A stretch of 64,000 bases of DNA from positions 186,001-250,000 of the forward strand of contig NZ_JAJNCX010000004.1 in assembly GCF_021026315.1 (NCBI RefSeq). Direction: 5' to 3'. The notes under the pieces are model-generated. The model had not been told where the DNA came from. It worked only from the letters and a program-made list of their open reading frames with translations, and did no database searches. Below are positions 19,056 to 28,254 of this stretch, in pieces. Made by a program: the position numbers and the translations under genes. The number at the start of each line of letters is the position of its first letter. The stretch's first letter is position 1. The stretch is from Rhizobium sp. C4 (GTDB lineage Bacteria > Pseudomonadota > Alphaproteobacteria > Rhizobiales > Rhizobiaceae).

Positions 19056-20915
19056 ATGGCCATGACACGCGCGCTTGAAGACCTGAACTGGGCCCCGGGA
19101 GGGGCAAGAGACCCGCTTTCCATCCTGAAGCGGGTCTATGGCTATCCGGCCTTTCGCGGCTCGCAGGCCGAGGTCGTTTCGACCGTGGTTTCCGGCAAGG
19201 ATGCCGTTGTTCTGTTTCCGACGGGGGCGGGCAAGTCGCTCTGCTACCAGATCCCCGCCATCTGCCGCGACGGTGTGGGCATTGTCATCTCGCCGCTGAT
19301 TGCCTTGATGCGCGATCAGGTCGAGGCGTTGAAACAGCTGGGCGTTCCGGCGGCGGCGCTCAATTCGTCCCTGAGCGGTGATGAATATGCAGCCGTCCGG
19401 CGTGCGCTCGCCAAGGGCGAACTCGAACTCCTCTATGTGACGCCCGAGCGGGCGGCGACGCCCGGCTTTGCCGAGATGATGCGCGGCGTGAAGATCGCTC
19501 TCTTTGCCATCGACGAGGCGCATTGCGTGTCGCAATGGGGGCATGATTTCCGGCCGGAATATCGCGATCTCGGCAAGCTTGCCGAGCTTTACCCCGGCGT
19601 GCCGCGCATGGCGCTGACGGCGACCGCCGATCCGCATACGCGGGAAGACATTATCGAGCGGCTGGCGCTTGAAAAGGCCGAGGTTTTCACCTCGTCCTTC
19701 GACCGGCCGAACATTGCCTATGAAATCGTCGAGCGGGACCAGCCGCGCCAGCAATTGCTACGCTTTCTCTCCCGCCACGAGGGTGAGAGCGGCATTGTCT
19801 ATTGCCTGTCGCGGGCGAAGGTCGAAGACACGGCGGAGTGGCTCAACACGCAAGGCATCAATGCGCTCGGCTATCACGCCGGCATGGATCGCGCGGTGCG
19901 CGACGCCAATCAGGATGCGTTCCTGAAAGAAGAGGGGCTTTGCCTGGTGGCCACCGTCGCCTTCGGCATGGGCATCGACAAGCCGAATGTGCGTTATGTG
20001 GCGCATCTCGATCTGCCCGGTTCGGTGGAGGCCTATTATCAGGAGACGGGGCGCGCGGGGCGCGACGGCCTGCCTTCGGAAGTCTGGATGGCCTATGGCA
20101 TGGCCGATGTCATCCAGCGCGGGCGGATGATCGATGAAGGGGGTGCGGCAGACGAGATCAAGCGCGTCGAGCGCGCCAAGCTCAATGCGCTGCTGGCCAT
20201 CTGCGAAACACCCGGCTGCCGGAGACAGGCGATCCTCGCGCATTTCGGCGAGGCGCATCCCGGCCATTGCGGCAATTGCGACACCTGCCTCAAGCCGGTG
20301 GAGACGTGGGACGGAAGTGAAGCCGCGATCAAGGCGCTCGCCGCCATCTATCGGACCGGCGAGCGCTTCGGGGCAGGGCATCTGATCGATGTGCTGATGG
20401 GCGTCGAAAACGAACGCACGCTGCGTTTCGGCCATACGGAAATGCCGGTCTTTGGGGCGGGCAAGGATATTCCCGCCAAGACCTGGCAATCCGTCTATCG
20501 CCAATTGCTGGCCGCCGGCTTCGTTCGCGTCGATCATACGGCCTTCGGGTCCCTGAAGCTGGAACCCGACGCCCGTGCCGTCTTCAAGCGCGAGCGGCAG
20601 GTTCTGTTCCGCAAGGACCGTCCGGGCAAGGGCAAGACCGCCAAGGGTACGTCGCCCGCCGCCGCCAAGGCCAAGGCCGCACTGCCGGACGCCGATATGG
20701 GCCTCTTCGAGGAACTGCGCGCCACCCGCATGGCCATCGCCAAATCGCTGTCCGTCCCGCCCTATGTGGTGTTTCCGGATACGACGCTGACGGCGATGGC
20801 GGCGGAACGGCCGATGACGGAGGAGGCGCTGCTCTCGATCTCCGGCGTGGGGCAGTCGAAGCTGGAGCGGTATGGGGAGGCGTTTCTGGCGGTGATCAGG
20901 GGGTATGAGGGGTGA
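19056..20915 (+). CDS. recQ: ATP-dependent DNA helicase RecQ
   Basis: A 619-residue RecQ helicase, which unwinds DNA 3' to 5' in recombination and repair. Helicase motifs are clear: motif [11 protein letters not shown], Ia [25 protein letters not shown], the RecQ loop WGHDFRPEY, and motif [13 protein letters not shown] zinc-binding cluster follows (CETPGCRR … HCGNCDTC), then a winged-helix region and a C-terminal HRDC domain (about 545–615). GTG 19053, ATG 19056 or ATG 19062 could be the start. Confidence 0.95.
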   Translation: MAMTRALEDLNWAPGGARDPLSILKRVYGYPAFRGSQAEVVSTVVSGKDAVVLFPTGAGKSLCYQIPAICRDGVGIVISPLIALMRDQVEALKQLGVPAAALNSSLSGDEYAAVRRALAKGELELLYVTPERAATPGFAEMMRGVKIALFAIDEAHCVSQWGHDFRPEYRDLGKLAELYPGVPRMALTATADPHTREDIIERLALEKAEVFTSSFDRPNIAYEIVERDQPRQQLLRFLSRHEGESGIVYCLSRAKVEDTAEWLNTQGINALGYHAGMDRAVRDANQDAFLKEEGLCLVATVAFGMGIDKPNVRYVAHLDLPGSVEAYYQETGRAGRDGLPSEVWMAYGMADVIQRGRMIDEGGAADEIKRVERAKLNALLAICETPGCRRQAILAHFGEAHPGHCGNCDTCLKPVETWDGSEAAIKALAAIYRTGERFGAGHLIDVLMGVENERTLRFGHTEMPVFGAGKDIPAKTWQSVYRQLLAAGFVRVDHTAFGSLKLEPDARAVFKRERQVLFRKDRPGKGKTAKGTSPAAAKAKAALPDADMGLFEELRATRMAIAKSLSVPPYVVFPDTTLTAMAAERPMTEEALLSISGVGQSKLERYGEAFLAVIRGYEG

Positions 20916-20989
20916 GCGCTCTCAAGCTTCACCCCGCTTTATGCCTCAATATCAGGTTTCCGTCCCATTTATGCTTCGCAGCAGCTGCG

Positions 20990-22063
20990 TCAGTTAACGC
21001 GGCAATAAATTGCATAAGCTCTAACCGAGTAATCCAGTGGGATGTTTGGTGGATCCATGGCTCTGCAATACCAACCGTCAGCTTCGGCTGTCGGTATTGA
21101 CTGGGTTATCGGACCGTTGTGGGCTCGCCGTCCTTCCCCGCCGAGTTCGCAGCCGCCGCCGGCAAGAGTATAGCCCTCGTTCAAAAACTCTGGAGACCTC
21201 GCGACTATGCTTGGGGCTTGACCCCAGCCCGATTCATCCGTGTGGAAGACTTTGCAGCTAAGTCGTCTTTTTGCCGTGTCATCAAGGCGCGCCGCAAGAA
21301 CCTTCATGTTCTCGCTTATCTCACGTGCAGATGTTGAGCCGATTTCAGTTTCGCTCTGGATCGGCAGACTGAATGGTCCGGCCGTGGTTAGAACGGATAG
21401 GTACGTCGATGGGTAGAAAGTTTCCGCACCTTGCTTCTGTCCGATGCGCCCGCAGCTGACATGCCATTGATCGCCGGAGTTCAGAGTTTTCCGCGTGAAC
21501 GCCTTTGCCGGCAAGGATTTCTTCGGGTTGCTGTCATCGCTGGTCGTCTGGCAATCCAGAATGCTGGGGTCATATTCTATCTTCTCAACAGTTACCGGAT
21601 TCGGATCCGTTTTCCTGACGGAGATTGTCACAAAGCTGGAGAGTACGTTAGGCGAAAACTCTATTCCCGAGTTCTTGAAGCGTTGGCAACTCTCCCAGGC
21701 TTTGACGGAATCGACGGACACCGTTGAAGCGGTAATCGCTTCGGAGAAATTCTGTTGAAGAAATCCATGGTATGATTGGCAGAAGCTCTCCATCTTCTCC
21801 AAATCGGAACCTTTTCCAAGGTTGAATTTCAAAGGTATTGCCTTTACTACGGCCTCCAGCCCTATGTTCAGGCTTTTGTTTTCTTTGTAAGTGCTGCCTT
21901 CGCATTGCTGCGAATAAATCCTATTTGCGATTGCATAAGTTTGCGCCTGGGACACGTCGTTTCGCCCAGTATATCGCAGAACCTCAAAGCAATCGTCCTG
22001 TGAATAACATAGAGCAGGTATTGTGAGACCGACGCAAAATACGGGTCCGAAAACTCCACGCAT
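20990..22063 (-). CDS. Secreted cysteine-rich protein, possibly acquired
   Basis: A 357-residue protein with a likely signal peptide (MRGVFGPVFCVGLTIPALCYS). About ten cysteines remain in the mature part. Residues about 280–355 hold GYTLAGGGCELG … SIPTAEADGWYC … VRAYAIYCRV. That GGGC / S-P / W / ayaiC spacing resembles a beta-sandwich repeat seen in secreted actinobacterial and myxobacterial proteins (from memory, not searched). The rest is unfamiliar. Base composition is visibly more AT-rich and codon use less biased than in the flanking genes, which suggests transfer. It is not in an operon. Confidence 0.6.
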   Translation of the reverse strand: MRGVFGPVFCVGLTIPALCYSQDDCFEVLRYTGRNDVSQAQTYAIANRIYSQQCEGSTYKENKSLNIGLEAVVKAIPLKFNLGKGSDLEKMESFCQSYHGFLQQNFSEAITASTVSVDSVKAWESCQRFKNSGIEFSPNVLSSFVTISVRKTDPNPVTVEKIEYDPSILDCQTTSDDSNPKKSLPAKAFTRKTLNSGDQWHVSCGRIGQKQGAETFYPSTYLSVLTTAGPFSLPIQSETEIGSTSAREISENMKVLAARLDDTAKRRLSCKVFHTDESGWGQAPSIVARSPEFLNEGYTLAGGGCELGGEGRRAHNGPITQSIPTAEADGWYCRAMDPPNIPLDYSVRAYAIYCRVN

Positions 22064-22311
22064 GCAAACCTCCCCAATATTGATGCAATAAAAGATTGCG
22101 CATTTATATCAAATTTATCGTAGGTTGCAATCGGCAATTGCTGATGAAATGCAGCCGCTGTTTCCATTAAATAGGGTAGCGGCTCTGGGAGTGCTGCGCT
22201 GAAAGGGGGTGCGCCTCGGGTGCAGGGCTGGCGGCACTGAAGTCTATCTGGACGAGATTTCCGGCATCGATCCGGCCGCGCGAGCGATCACACCCGCGCC
22301 GACCAATCCCT

Positions 22312-23787
22312 CTAAATCCCGCCCATGCACAAATATTTCATCTCCAGATAGTCCTCCAGCCCGTGCCGTGAGCCTTCTCTTCCGATGCCGGATTGTTTCA
22401 TGCCGCCGAAGGGGGCGGCCTCTGAAGACATGCGGCCGGTGTTGATGCCGACCATGCCGTATTCGAGGGCTTCGGCGACGCGCCAGACGCGTTTCAGGTT
22501 GGACGCGTAGAAATAGGCGGCCAGCCCATAGATCGTGTCATTGGCTTCGCGCACGACCTGATCGGCGTCTTCAAAGCGGATGATGGGGGCGAGCGGCCCG
22601 AAGGTTTCTTCCTGTGCGACTCGCATGGCGGACGAGATATCCGTCAGCACGGTCGGCTGGAAGAATGTGCCGTCGCGGTCGATGCGCGCCCCGCCGCAGT
22701 GGATCGTGCCGCCTTTGGAAAGCGCGTCGGTGATATGTGCCTCGATCTTGGCAAGCGCGCGCGTGTCGATCAACGGGCCGATGGCGACATCCTGGGTGAA
22801 GCCGTCGCCGACGGTGAGTGTGGCGACGCGGGCGGCGAATTTCTCGGCGAATTCGTCATGAACGCCCGCCTGCACATAGAGCCGGTTGGCCGAGACACAG
22901 GTCTGGCCGGCATTGCGGAATTTCGCCTGGATCGCGCCATCGACGGCGGCGTCGACATCGGCGTCGTCAAAGACGATGAAGGGGGCGTTGCCGCCGAGTT
23001 CGAGGCTCACCTTCTTGATCTGGTCGGCGCATTGGCGCATCAGCAGCCGGCCCACTTCGGTCGAGCCGGTGAAGCTGATCTTGCGCACCTTGGCATTGGT
23101 GCAAAGCTCATGGCCAACCGCATCGCCTTCTGCGGCATAGACGAGGTTCAGCACGCCTTCCGGGAAGCCGGCCTTTTCGGCGAGCGCGAACATGGCGCCG
23201 GCGACCAGCGGGGTCTGTTCGGCGGGTTTCAGCACAATGGCGCAGCCGGCGGCGAGCGCCGGCGAAATCTTGCGGGCGACCATGGAGGCCGGGAAGTTCC
23301 ACGGCGTGATTGTGCCGACGACGCCGATCGGCTGCTTGATCACCAGCATGCGGCGGTCATTCGAGGGGGCGGAAATCGTTTCGCCATAGATGCGGTTTGC
23401 CTCTTCCGCATACCATTGCAGATAGGCGGCTGCGTGGCTCACTTCCGATTTCGCCTCAGCCAGCGGCTTGCCCATCTCGGCGGTCAGGATCGCGCCGAGG
23501 TCGTCGGTGTGGTCGACGATCAGCTGGTGCCAGCGCCAGAGCACGTCGCTGCGGGCGCGTGCGGTCATGGCGGCCCATTCGGCCTGTGCCACATAGGCCT
23601 TGTCGATCGCTTCCTTCGTTTCGGCGACGCCCATGTCGGGGAGTTCGGCGAGCAGTTCGCCGGTCGAGGGGTTGAAGACCTGGAATGTGCGGCTGCCGAC
23701 CGGCTTTGCCAGCGCCTGCATGGAGGTGAGATCGCCAAAAAGGTCGGGGTTGCTCAGGTGACGGGTGAGGGCGGGTGTCAGGCTCAT
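22312..23787 (-). CDS. gabD: NAD(P)-dependent succinate-semialdehyde dehydrogenase
   Basis: A 491-residue aldehyde dehydrogenase most like GabD, which oxidises succinate semialdehyde to succinate in 4-aminobutyrate breakdown. Marks are TPWNFPASM, FTGSTEVGRLLM, the catalytic glutamate in SLELGGNAPF, and the catalytic cysteine in NAGQTCVSANR. The C-terminus GMKQSGIGREGS…LEDYLEMKYLC is typical of GabD. The ATG at 23787 has GGAG nine bases upstream; 23802 is an alternative. No gabT is nearby. The narrow substrate is inferred from overall resemblance. Confidence 0.88.
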   Translation of the reverse strand: MSLTPALTRHLSNPDLFGDLTSMQALAKPVGSRTFQVFNPSTGELLAELPDMGVAETKEAIDKAYVAQAEWAAMTARARSDVLWRWHQLIVDHTDDLGAILTAEMGKPLAEAKSEVSHAAAYLQWYAEEANRIYGETISAPSNDRRMLVIKQPIGVVGTITPWNFPASMVARKISPALAAGCAIVLKPAEQTPLVAGAMFALAEKAGFPEGVLNLVYAAEGDAVGHELCTNAKVRKISFTGSTEVGRLLMRQCADQIKKVSLELGGNAPFIVFDDADVDAAVDGAIQAKFRNAGQTCVSANRLYVQAGVHDEFAEKFAARVATLTVGDGFTQDVAIGPLIDTRALAKIEAHITDALSKGGTIHCGGARIDRDGTFFQPTVLTDISSAMRVAQEETFGPLAPIIRFEDADQVVREANDTIYGLAAYFYASNLKRVWRVAEALEYGMVGINTGRMSSEAAPFGGMKQSGIGREGSRHGLEDYLEMKYLCMGGI

Positions 23788-24032
23788 GCGTATATGCTCC
23801 ATAGAGCGCTTCACCGGACACGCTGAAGCGCTCTGTCTTTTGTTGTCCGCAATTCCGGATGTGAGACCGCACAGCACGTTGGCCGAAATCGCCTTGGTGC
23901 CGGGGTCTGCTTCAAATCGGGCGTGGTTTACGCCTTGCATGAAATAGTGTTTGCGACAACCGCTCTCTTGTCGCTGTGACAATTGGGAGCGTGCATCGGT
24001 CTCTTTGGGATGGGCGAGGCACCACCTCTCCG

Positions 24033-24175
24033 CCGTCATCCCGGACTTGATCCGGGATCCTCTGCGCGGTGTCTATCGCGCGAGAGACTCCTTTCACGTG
24101 GGGGCTCCTCCTGAGGAGTTCTCTCAGCGCGCGGACGCGCGCTGGCTGGATGCCGGATCAGGTCCGGCATGACGG
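24033..24175. repeat. Rhizobial-type intergenic mosaic element, copy 1
   Basis: A 143-bp element bounded by inverted CCGTCAT/ATGACGG. It contains hairpin ATCCCGGA–CTTGA–TCCGGGAT (24038–24058), a central long imperfect palindrome (about 24076–24133) and hairpin ATGCCGGA–TCAGG–TCCGGCAT (24150–24170). The layout fits the RIME-like elements described in Rhizobiaceae. A second copy in the opposite orientation is at 56352–56478. Confidence 0.75.
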
Positions 24176-24221
24176 AGAGAATGGGGTCAGCGCGGTGCCC
24201 AATGTGAGGTCGCGAAAACGA

Positions 24222-24249
24222 AAAAGCCCGCGCATTGCTGCGCGGGCCA
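24222..24249 (-). terminator. Terminator of FAD/GcvT oxidoreductase gene
   Basis: GCCCGCGCA (24226–24234) pairs with TGCGCGGGC (24239–24247) across a four-base loop. On the minus strand the stem is followed by TTTTTCGTTTT. Confidence 0.85.
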
Positions 24250-24274
24250 CATAGCTATTCCAAACCTGCGCCGA

Positions 24275-26836
24275 TCAGCTGCGCGGCTTCAGGTTTTCCG
24301 GATCGTAGATCGGCTTGTAGCCTACGCCGAAGACTTCGACCGGGTAGGTCTCGGTGAAATATTCGACGTTGAGCTTGCGGCCTACTTCGCAATATTCGGC
24401 CGGCAGATAGGCCAGCGCGATATTCTTGCCGACGGTCGGGCCATAGGCGATCGAGGTCGTGTAGGAGCGGCGGCCGAGGCTGTCGACGAGGACTTCGCCG
24501 GTGGCCGGATCAACGACCGGCAGCGAGCCGACGGGGTAGCGCTTGACGCCATTCGCATCGGTGTTTTCGGTCATGATCAGCGTGCAGAGCATGGCTGGCT
24601 GCTTTTCGCGCGCCTTGTATTCCAGATGCTTTTCCTTGCCGCGGAAGTCGGCTTCCTTGACTTTCGGGCGGGCGAGGTCGGCTTCGATGAGGTTATACTG
24701 GGTGATGAGGTCTGCGTTCTGCAGGCGCAGGCTCTTTTCCATGCGGCGCGAGTTTGCATAGGTCTCGACGCCGAAGGCCATGACGCCGGTGGAGCGGAGC
24801 GCATCCCAGACGGCGAGGCCGTCTTCGTATTTCATATGCAGTTCCCAGCCCTGTTCGCCGACATAGGAGATGCGGAAGGCCGTGACGTGCTTTCCGGCGA
24901 TCTCGATCGGCTTGATTGCCGCGAAACCGAAGTTTTCCGGGTCGAGGGCTACCGGATCGGCAACAACCTTTTTCAGCGTGTCGCGGGCATTTGGGCCCCA
25001 GATGCCGATGGTGACGAACTTTTCCGACACGTCGGTGACGGTGACGTTGAAGCCCTTGTCCTCGGCCACCTGCTTCACGTAGTGGAAGTCGCGCGGACCG
25101 GCGTCGGCGCCGTCGATGATGCGGCAGCGGTCGGCCATGCGGATGACCGTCAGGTCGGCGCGGACATTGCCCTCGTCATCGAGGAAGTGGGTGTAAATAC
25201 CCTTGCCGATATTGGCGTCGCCACCGATCTTGGCCGCGCAGAGCCATTCCATCAGCGCGACATGATCCGGACCTTCGACGTCGAACATGTAGAAATGCGA
25301 CAGGTTGACGATGCCGCAATCCTCGCTCATCGCCAGATGTTCGGCATTCGAGACGCGCCAGAAATGGCGGCTGTCCCATTCGTTCTCGCGGACGGGAACC
25401 TTGTCGCCGTATTTTTCGAGAAGATGTTCGTTGGCCTTGTAGCCATGCGCACGTTCCCAGCCGCCAAGTTCCATGAAATAGCCGCCGAGCTCAACTTCGC
25501 GTTCATAGAAGGGCGAGCGCTTGACGTTGCGGCCCGTGGCATAGGGCTCGCGCGGGTGGATTGCGGGGAAGTAGATCTTCTGGGCCGCTTCATAGCAGCG
25601 GCCTTCGATGAACTTTTCTTCCAGCTGGTGCTTGTAGAAGCGCGAATAGTCGATGGAGGCATGGTCGATCTCGGTGCGGCCATCCGTCATCCAGTCGGCG
25701 ATCAGCTTGCCGTAGCCGGGGCCGTCCTTGACCCAGATGGCGACGCAATACCAAAGGCCGCGGACCTTCTGGCTCTCGCCGCAGGATGCGCCGCCAGCGG
25801 CCGACACCTGAAGCAGGCCGTTGAAGGAATGGCTTTCATTGTAGCCGAGTTCGCCGAGGATCGGCGTCAGTTCGATCGCCTTTTCGAGCGGCTCGAGGAT
25901 CTGCTCCATGTCGAGATCGCGCTGCGAGGGGGAAAGGCGGGCCTCATGCTTTTCCAGGAGCTCGCGCGGATGGCACAGGCGCGGTTCCTTGGTTTCGTAA
26001 TAGCCCCATTCGATCTGGCCGCCTTCGGTCGTCTTCGGGTCGCCGGTGTCGCGCATATAGGCGGAGTTGCCCTGGTCGCGCAGCAGCGGGAAGCCGATTT
26101 CCTTGCCGGTGCCTTCGAACTCGTTATAGGGACCGAAGAAGGTCAGCGGGTGGTCGACCGGCATGACGGGCAGGTCTTCGCCAACCATTTCGGCAATCAG
26201 GCGGCCCCAGAGACCGGCGCAGACGATGACGTGATCGGCCATGATCGTGCCGCGATGGGTGACCACGCCCTTGATGCGGCCGTTCTCGACGATCAGCGAC
26301 TTGGCCGGTGTATTGCCGAACATCTGCAGCTTGCCGGACTTTTCAGCGGCATCGACCAGCTTGCCGGCAACCGTCTGCGAGCGCGGGATGACGAGGCCGG
26401 CATCCGGATCGAAGAGGCCGCCCATGACCTGATCTTCCTCGATCAGCGGGAACTTTTCCTTGATCTCGGCGGGCGAGACATAGTGGGCGCGGGTGCCGAA
26501 GGCGCGGGCGGAGGAGAGCTTGCGCTTGATCTCTTCCATCCAGGCGTGGTCGCCGGTGCGGGCGACTTCGAGACCGCCGATGCGGGCGTAGTGGCCCATC
26601 TTCTCGTAGAAATCGATCGAATATTGCGTCGTCCAGACCGAGAGATAATCGTGGCTGGTGGTGTAACAGAAGTCCGAGGCGTGGGCGGTCGAGCCGATAT
26701 CCGTCGGGATGCCCGACTTGTCGATGCCGACAATGTCGTCCCAGCCGCGTTCGATCAGATGATGGGCGATGGAGGCGCCGACAATGCCGCCCAGCCCGAT
26801 GATGACCACTTTTGCCTTGGTCGGAAACTCTGCCAT
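24275..26836 (-). CDS. FAD-dependent oxidoreductase with GcvT domain (DMGDH/SarDH type)
   Basis: An 853-residue two-domain enzyme. Residues about 1–400 are a DAO-type FAD domain with VVIIGLGGIVGASIAHHL and a STAHAS motif whose histidine is the covalent flavin site in dimethylglycine and sarcosine dehydrogenases. Residues about 430–850 are a GcvT-like folate domain (FRISYVGEQGWELHM, YANSRRMEKSLR, GRRSYTTSIAYG). By family it demethylates an N-methylated glycine and passes the one-carbon unit to tetrahydrofolate. The precise substrate is not fixed. A GlxA-type regulator at 29617 could be related to betaine catabolism. Confidence 0.85.
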   Translation of the reverse strand: MAEFPTKAKVVIIGLGGIVGASIAHHLIERGWDDIVGIDKSGIPTDIGSTAHASDFCYTTSHDYLSVWTTQYSIDFYEKMGHYARIGGLEVARTGDHAWMEEIKRKLSSARAFGTRAHYVSPAEIKEKFPLIEEDQVMGGLFDPDAGLVIPRSQTVAGKLVDAAEKSGKLQMFGNTPAKSLIVENGRIKGVVTHRGTIMADHVIVCAGLWGRLIAEMVGEDLPVMPVDHPLTFFGPYNEFEGTGKEIGFPLLRDQGNSAYMRDTGDPKTTEGGQIEWGYYETKEPRLCHPRELLEKHEARLSPSQRDLDMEQILEPLEKAIELTPILGELGYNESHSFNGLLQVSAAGGASCGESQKVRGLWYCVAIWVKDGPGYGKLIADWMTDGRTEIDHASIDYSRFYKHQLEEKFIEGRCYEAAQKIYFPAIHPREPYATGRNVKRSPFYEREVELGGYFMELGGWERAHGYKANEHLLEKYGDKVPVRENEWDSRHFWRVSNAEHLAMSEDCGIVNLSHFYMFDVEGPDHVALMEWLCAAKIGGDANIGKGIYTHFLDDEGNVRADLTVIRMADRCRIIDGADAGPRDFHYVKQVAEDKGFNVTVTDVSEKFVTIGIWGPNARDTLKKVVADPVALDPENFGFAAIKPIEIAGKHVTAFRISYVGEQGWELHMKYEDGLAVWDALRSTGVMAFGVETYANSRRMEKSLRLQNADLITQYNLIEADLARPKVKEADFRGKEKHLEYKAREKQPAMLCTLIMTENTDANGVKRYPVGSLPVVDPATGEVLVDSLGRRSYTTSIAYGPTVGKNIALAYLPAEYCEVGRKLNVEYFTETYPVEVFGVGYKPIYDPENLKPRS

Positions 26837-27066
26837 GGAATATGCCCCGGTTGGTATTTTGGCGCGATCTTAGATCGCAAAACGACGCGACCAAATCCTG
26901 TCTACGACATAATCATTGAACAGCGCGACGGGGAAGCGACCCGGGCTTCTTGAACGGCAATCTGGGAACGATTTCTCCCCCCGAATCCTCAGGGATTCCG
27001 CTTAACGAAAATTCAACAACGGCTGCGTAAGACTTGAGTAAATTCGGTTGTTAAAGTGGGCGGATC

Positions 27067-27900
27067 ATGAATTTCCTTGGCATTTCAGGCATGCAATATT
27101 CTGGCGAAACGCTGGAGAAACACAGAATCATTGTTGGCGAGGACTCCAATGTCTTCACCTCCATGATCCGGCAGAAGCTGAAAGAACTTTTCAACATCGA
27201 TGTCGAGATCTGCCGCACCTTCGAAGACTTGCAGCAGGCCTATGAACTCAATCCTGAGCCCATTACGCTTGCCATTTCCAACATCAACCTTCCGGGGGCG
27301 GAAAGTGGCGAGGCGCTGAACTATCTCGTCGACCTCAGCGTGCCGACGATCGTTTTCACCGCGACCTTCCAGGACAGTATCCGCGAGGGGTTGCTGGCCA
27401 AGGAAGTGGTCGACTACATCATCAAGGACAGCGTCTTTGCCATCGACATGCTGGCAGAATCAGTCTGCCGCTTCCTGACCAACCAGCGCCATCATGTGCT
27501 GATCGTGGACGACAGCGCGACCGCGCGTGCGCTCCTCACCAGCCGGTTGAAGCGTTACAATTTCCGCGTCAGCTCCGCGGAGAACGGCGCAGTCGCCATC
27601 GAGACGCTGAAGAAGAACCCCGATATCACCCTGGTCATCACCGACTATAACATGCCCGACATCGACGGCTTCGAGCTGACACGGCGTATCCGCCATGTTC
27701 GCGGCTCGCACCAGCTGCGCGTCATCGGTGTTTCGTCCTCCAACGACCGGCTGCTTTCGGCCCGTTTCCTGAAGGCCGGCGGCAACGACTTCATGATGCG
27801 GCCCTTTATCGACGAGGAATTCTACTGCCGCGTCAACCAGAACCTCGACACGCTGGTGCAGATCAAGTCCGCACAGGAACGCATTAAGTCCCGGGGCTAG
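27067..27900 (+). CDS. Double-receiver response regulator, first receiver degenerate
   Basis: A 277-residue protein of two receiver domains and no output domain. Receiver 1 (about 18–135) lacks the phosphorylated aspartate: the expected site reads LAISNINLPG. Receiver 2 (about 140–265) is complete, with VLIVDDSAT, the acceptor Asp in VITDYNMPD, VIGVSSS and KAGGNDFMMRPF. The next gene is a close relative of the same layout with a GGDEF domain added. It may pass phosphate to or sequester a partner, as a CheY-like element of cyclic di-GMP control. The start follows a GGGCGGATC stretch. Confidence 0.85.
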   Translation: MNFLGISGMQYSGETLEKHRIIVGEDSNVFTSMIRQKLKELFNIDVEICRTFEDLQQAYELNPEPITLAISNINLPGAESGEALNYLVDLSVPTIVFTATFQDSIREGLLAKEVVDYIIKDSVFAIDMLAESVCRFLTNQRHHVLIVDDSATARALLTSRLKRYNFRVSSAENGAVAIETLKKNPDITLVITDYNMPDIDGFELTRRIRHVRGSHQLRVIGVSSSNDRLLSARFLKAGGNDFMMRPFIDEEFYCRVNQNLDTLVQIKSAQERIKSRG

Positions 27901-28254
27901 GACAGGTCCGGCACGGCGGCGGCCGGCGCCGGGCAACAGCCTGAAATTGTTATCACGGCAAACAATCGCTGCGATTATTAAGTTTTGCTCAATCTACCTG
28001 ACGTTAAATGAGAAGTCTCTAATGACCATTGAGGCGGCGCATGTTGCTGCCGGTGTTCGAGAGGCTTTCTCATGCGTTTGGCGGATGCGCGCGTGAAGAA
28101 AGTCGCAATCCGATCCGTCATCGACTTGATGCCTCAGGTGTTTCCCATGAACCGACCTGTCGGTTCGGTGGAGAATTGCCAGCGTCACCGTCGCGCGCTT
28201 CCGGCGCGCGTCGAGTCGGCGGGAAGGCGTGCGGGTCCGAGGAGAGGGTTGGAC
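27901..28254. other. Gap between paired signalling genes
   Basis: 354 bp with no supported gene. An open frame enters from 28072 in frame with the GGDEF gene, but its 61 codons are rich in Arg and Ala and lack domain similarity. A more AT-rich stretch around 27945–28020 may hold the promoter of the GGDEF gene. Confidence 0.5.

Larger units (their letters stand above)
23788..24274. other. Intergenic region with mosaic palindromic element
   Basis: This 487-bp stretch contains no supported gene. It holds the upstream region of gabD (about 23788–24030), the palindromic element 24033–24175 and the terminator 24222–24249. Short open frames in it are not protein-like. Confidence 0.7.

Noticed and set aside
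24626-26953. Plus-strand open frame of 775 codons
   Set aside because: Antisense of the FAD/GcvT oxidoreductase, whose domains and start are certain.
27901-28254. Extra gene between the two response regulators
   Set aside because: The open frame is in frame with the GGDEF gene and lacks its own stop, ribosome site or domain.
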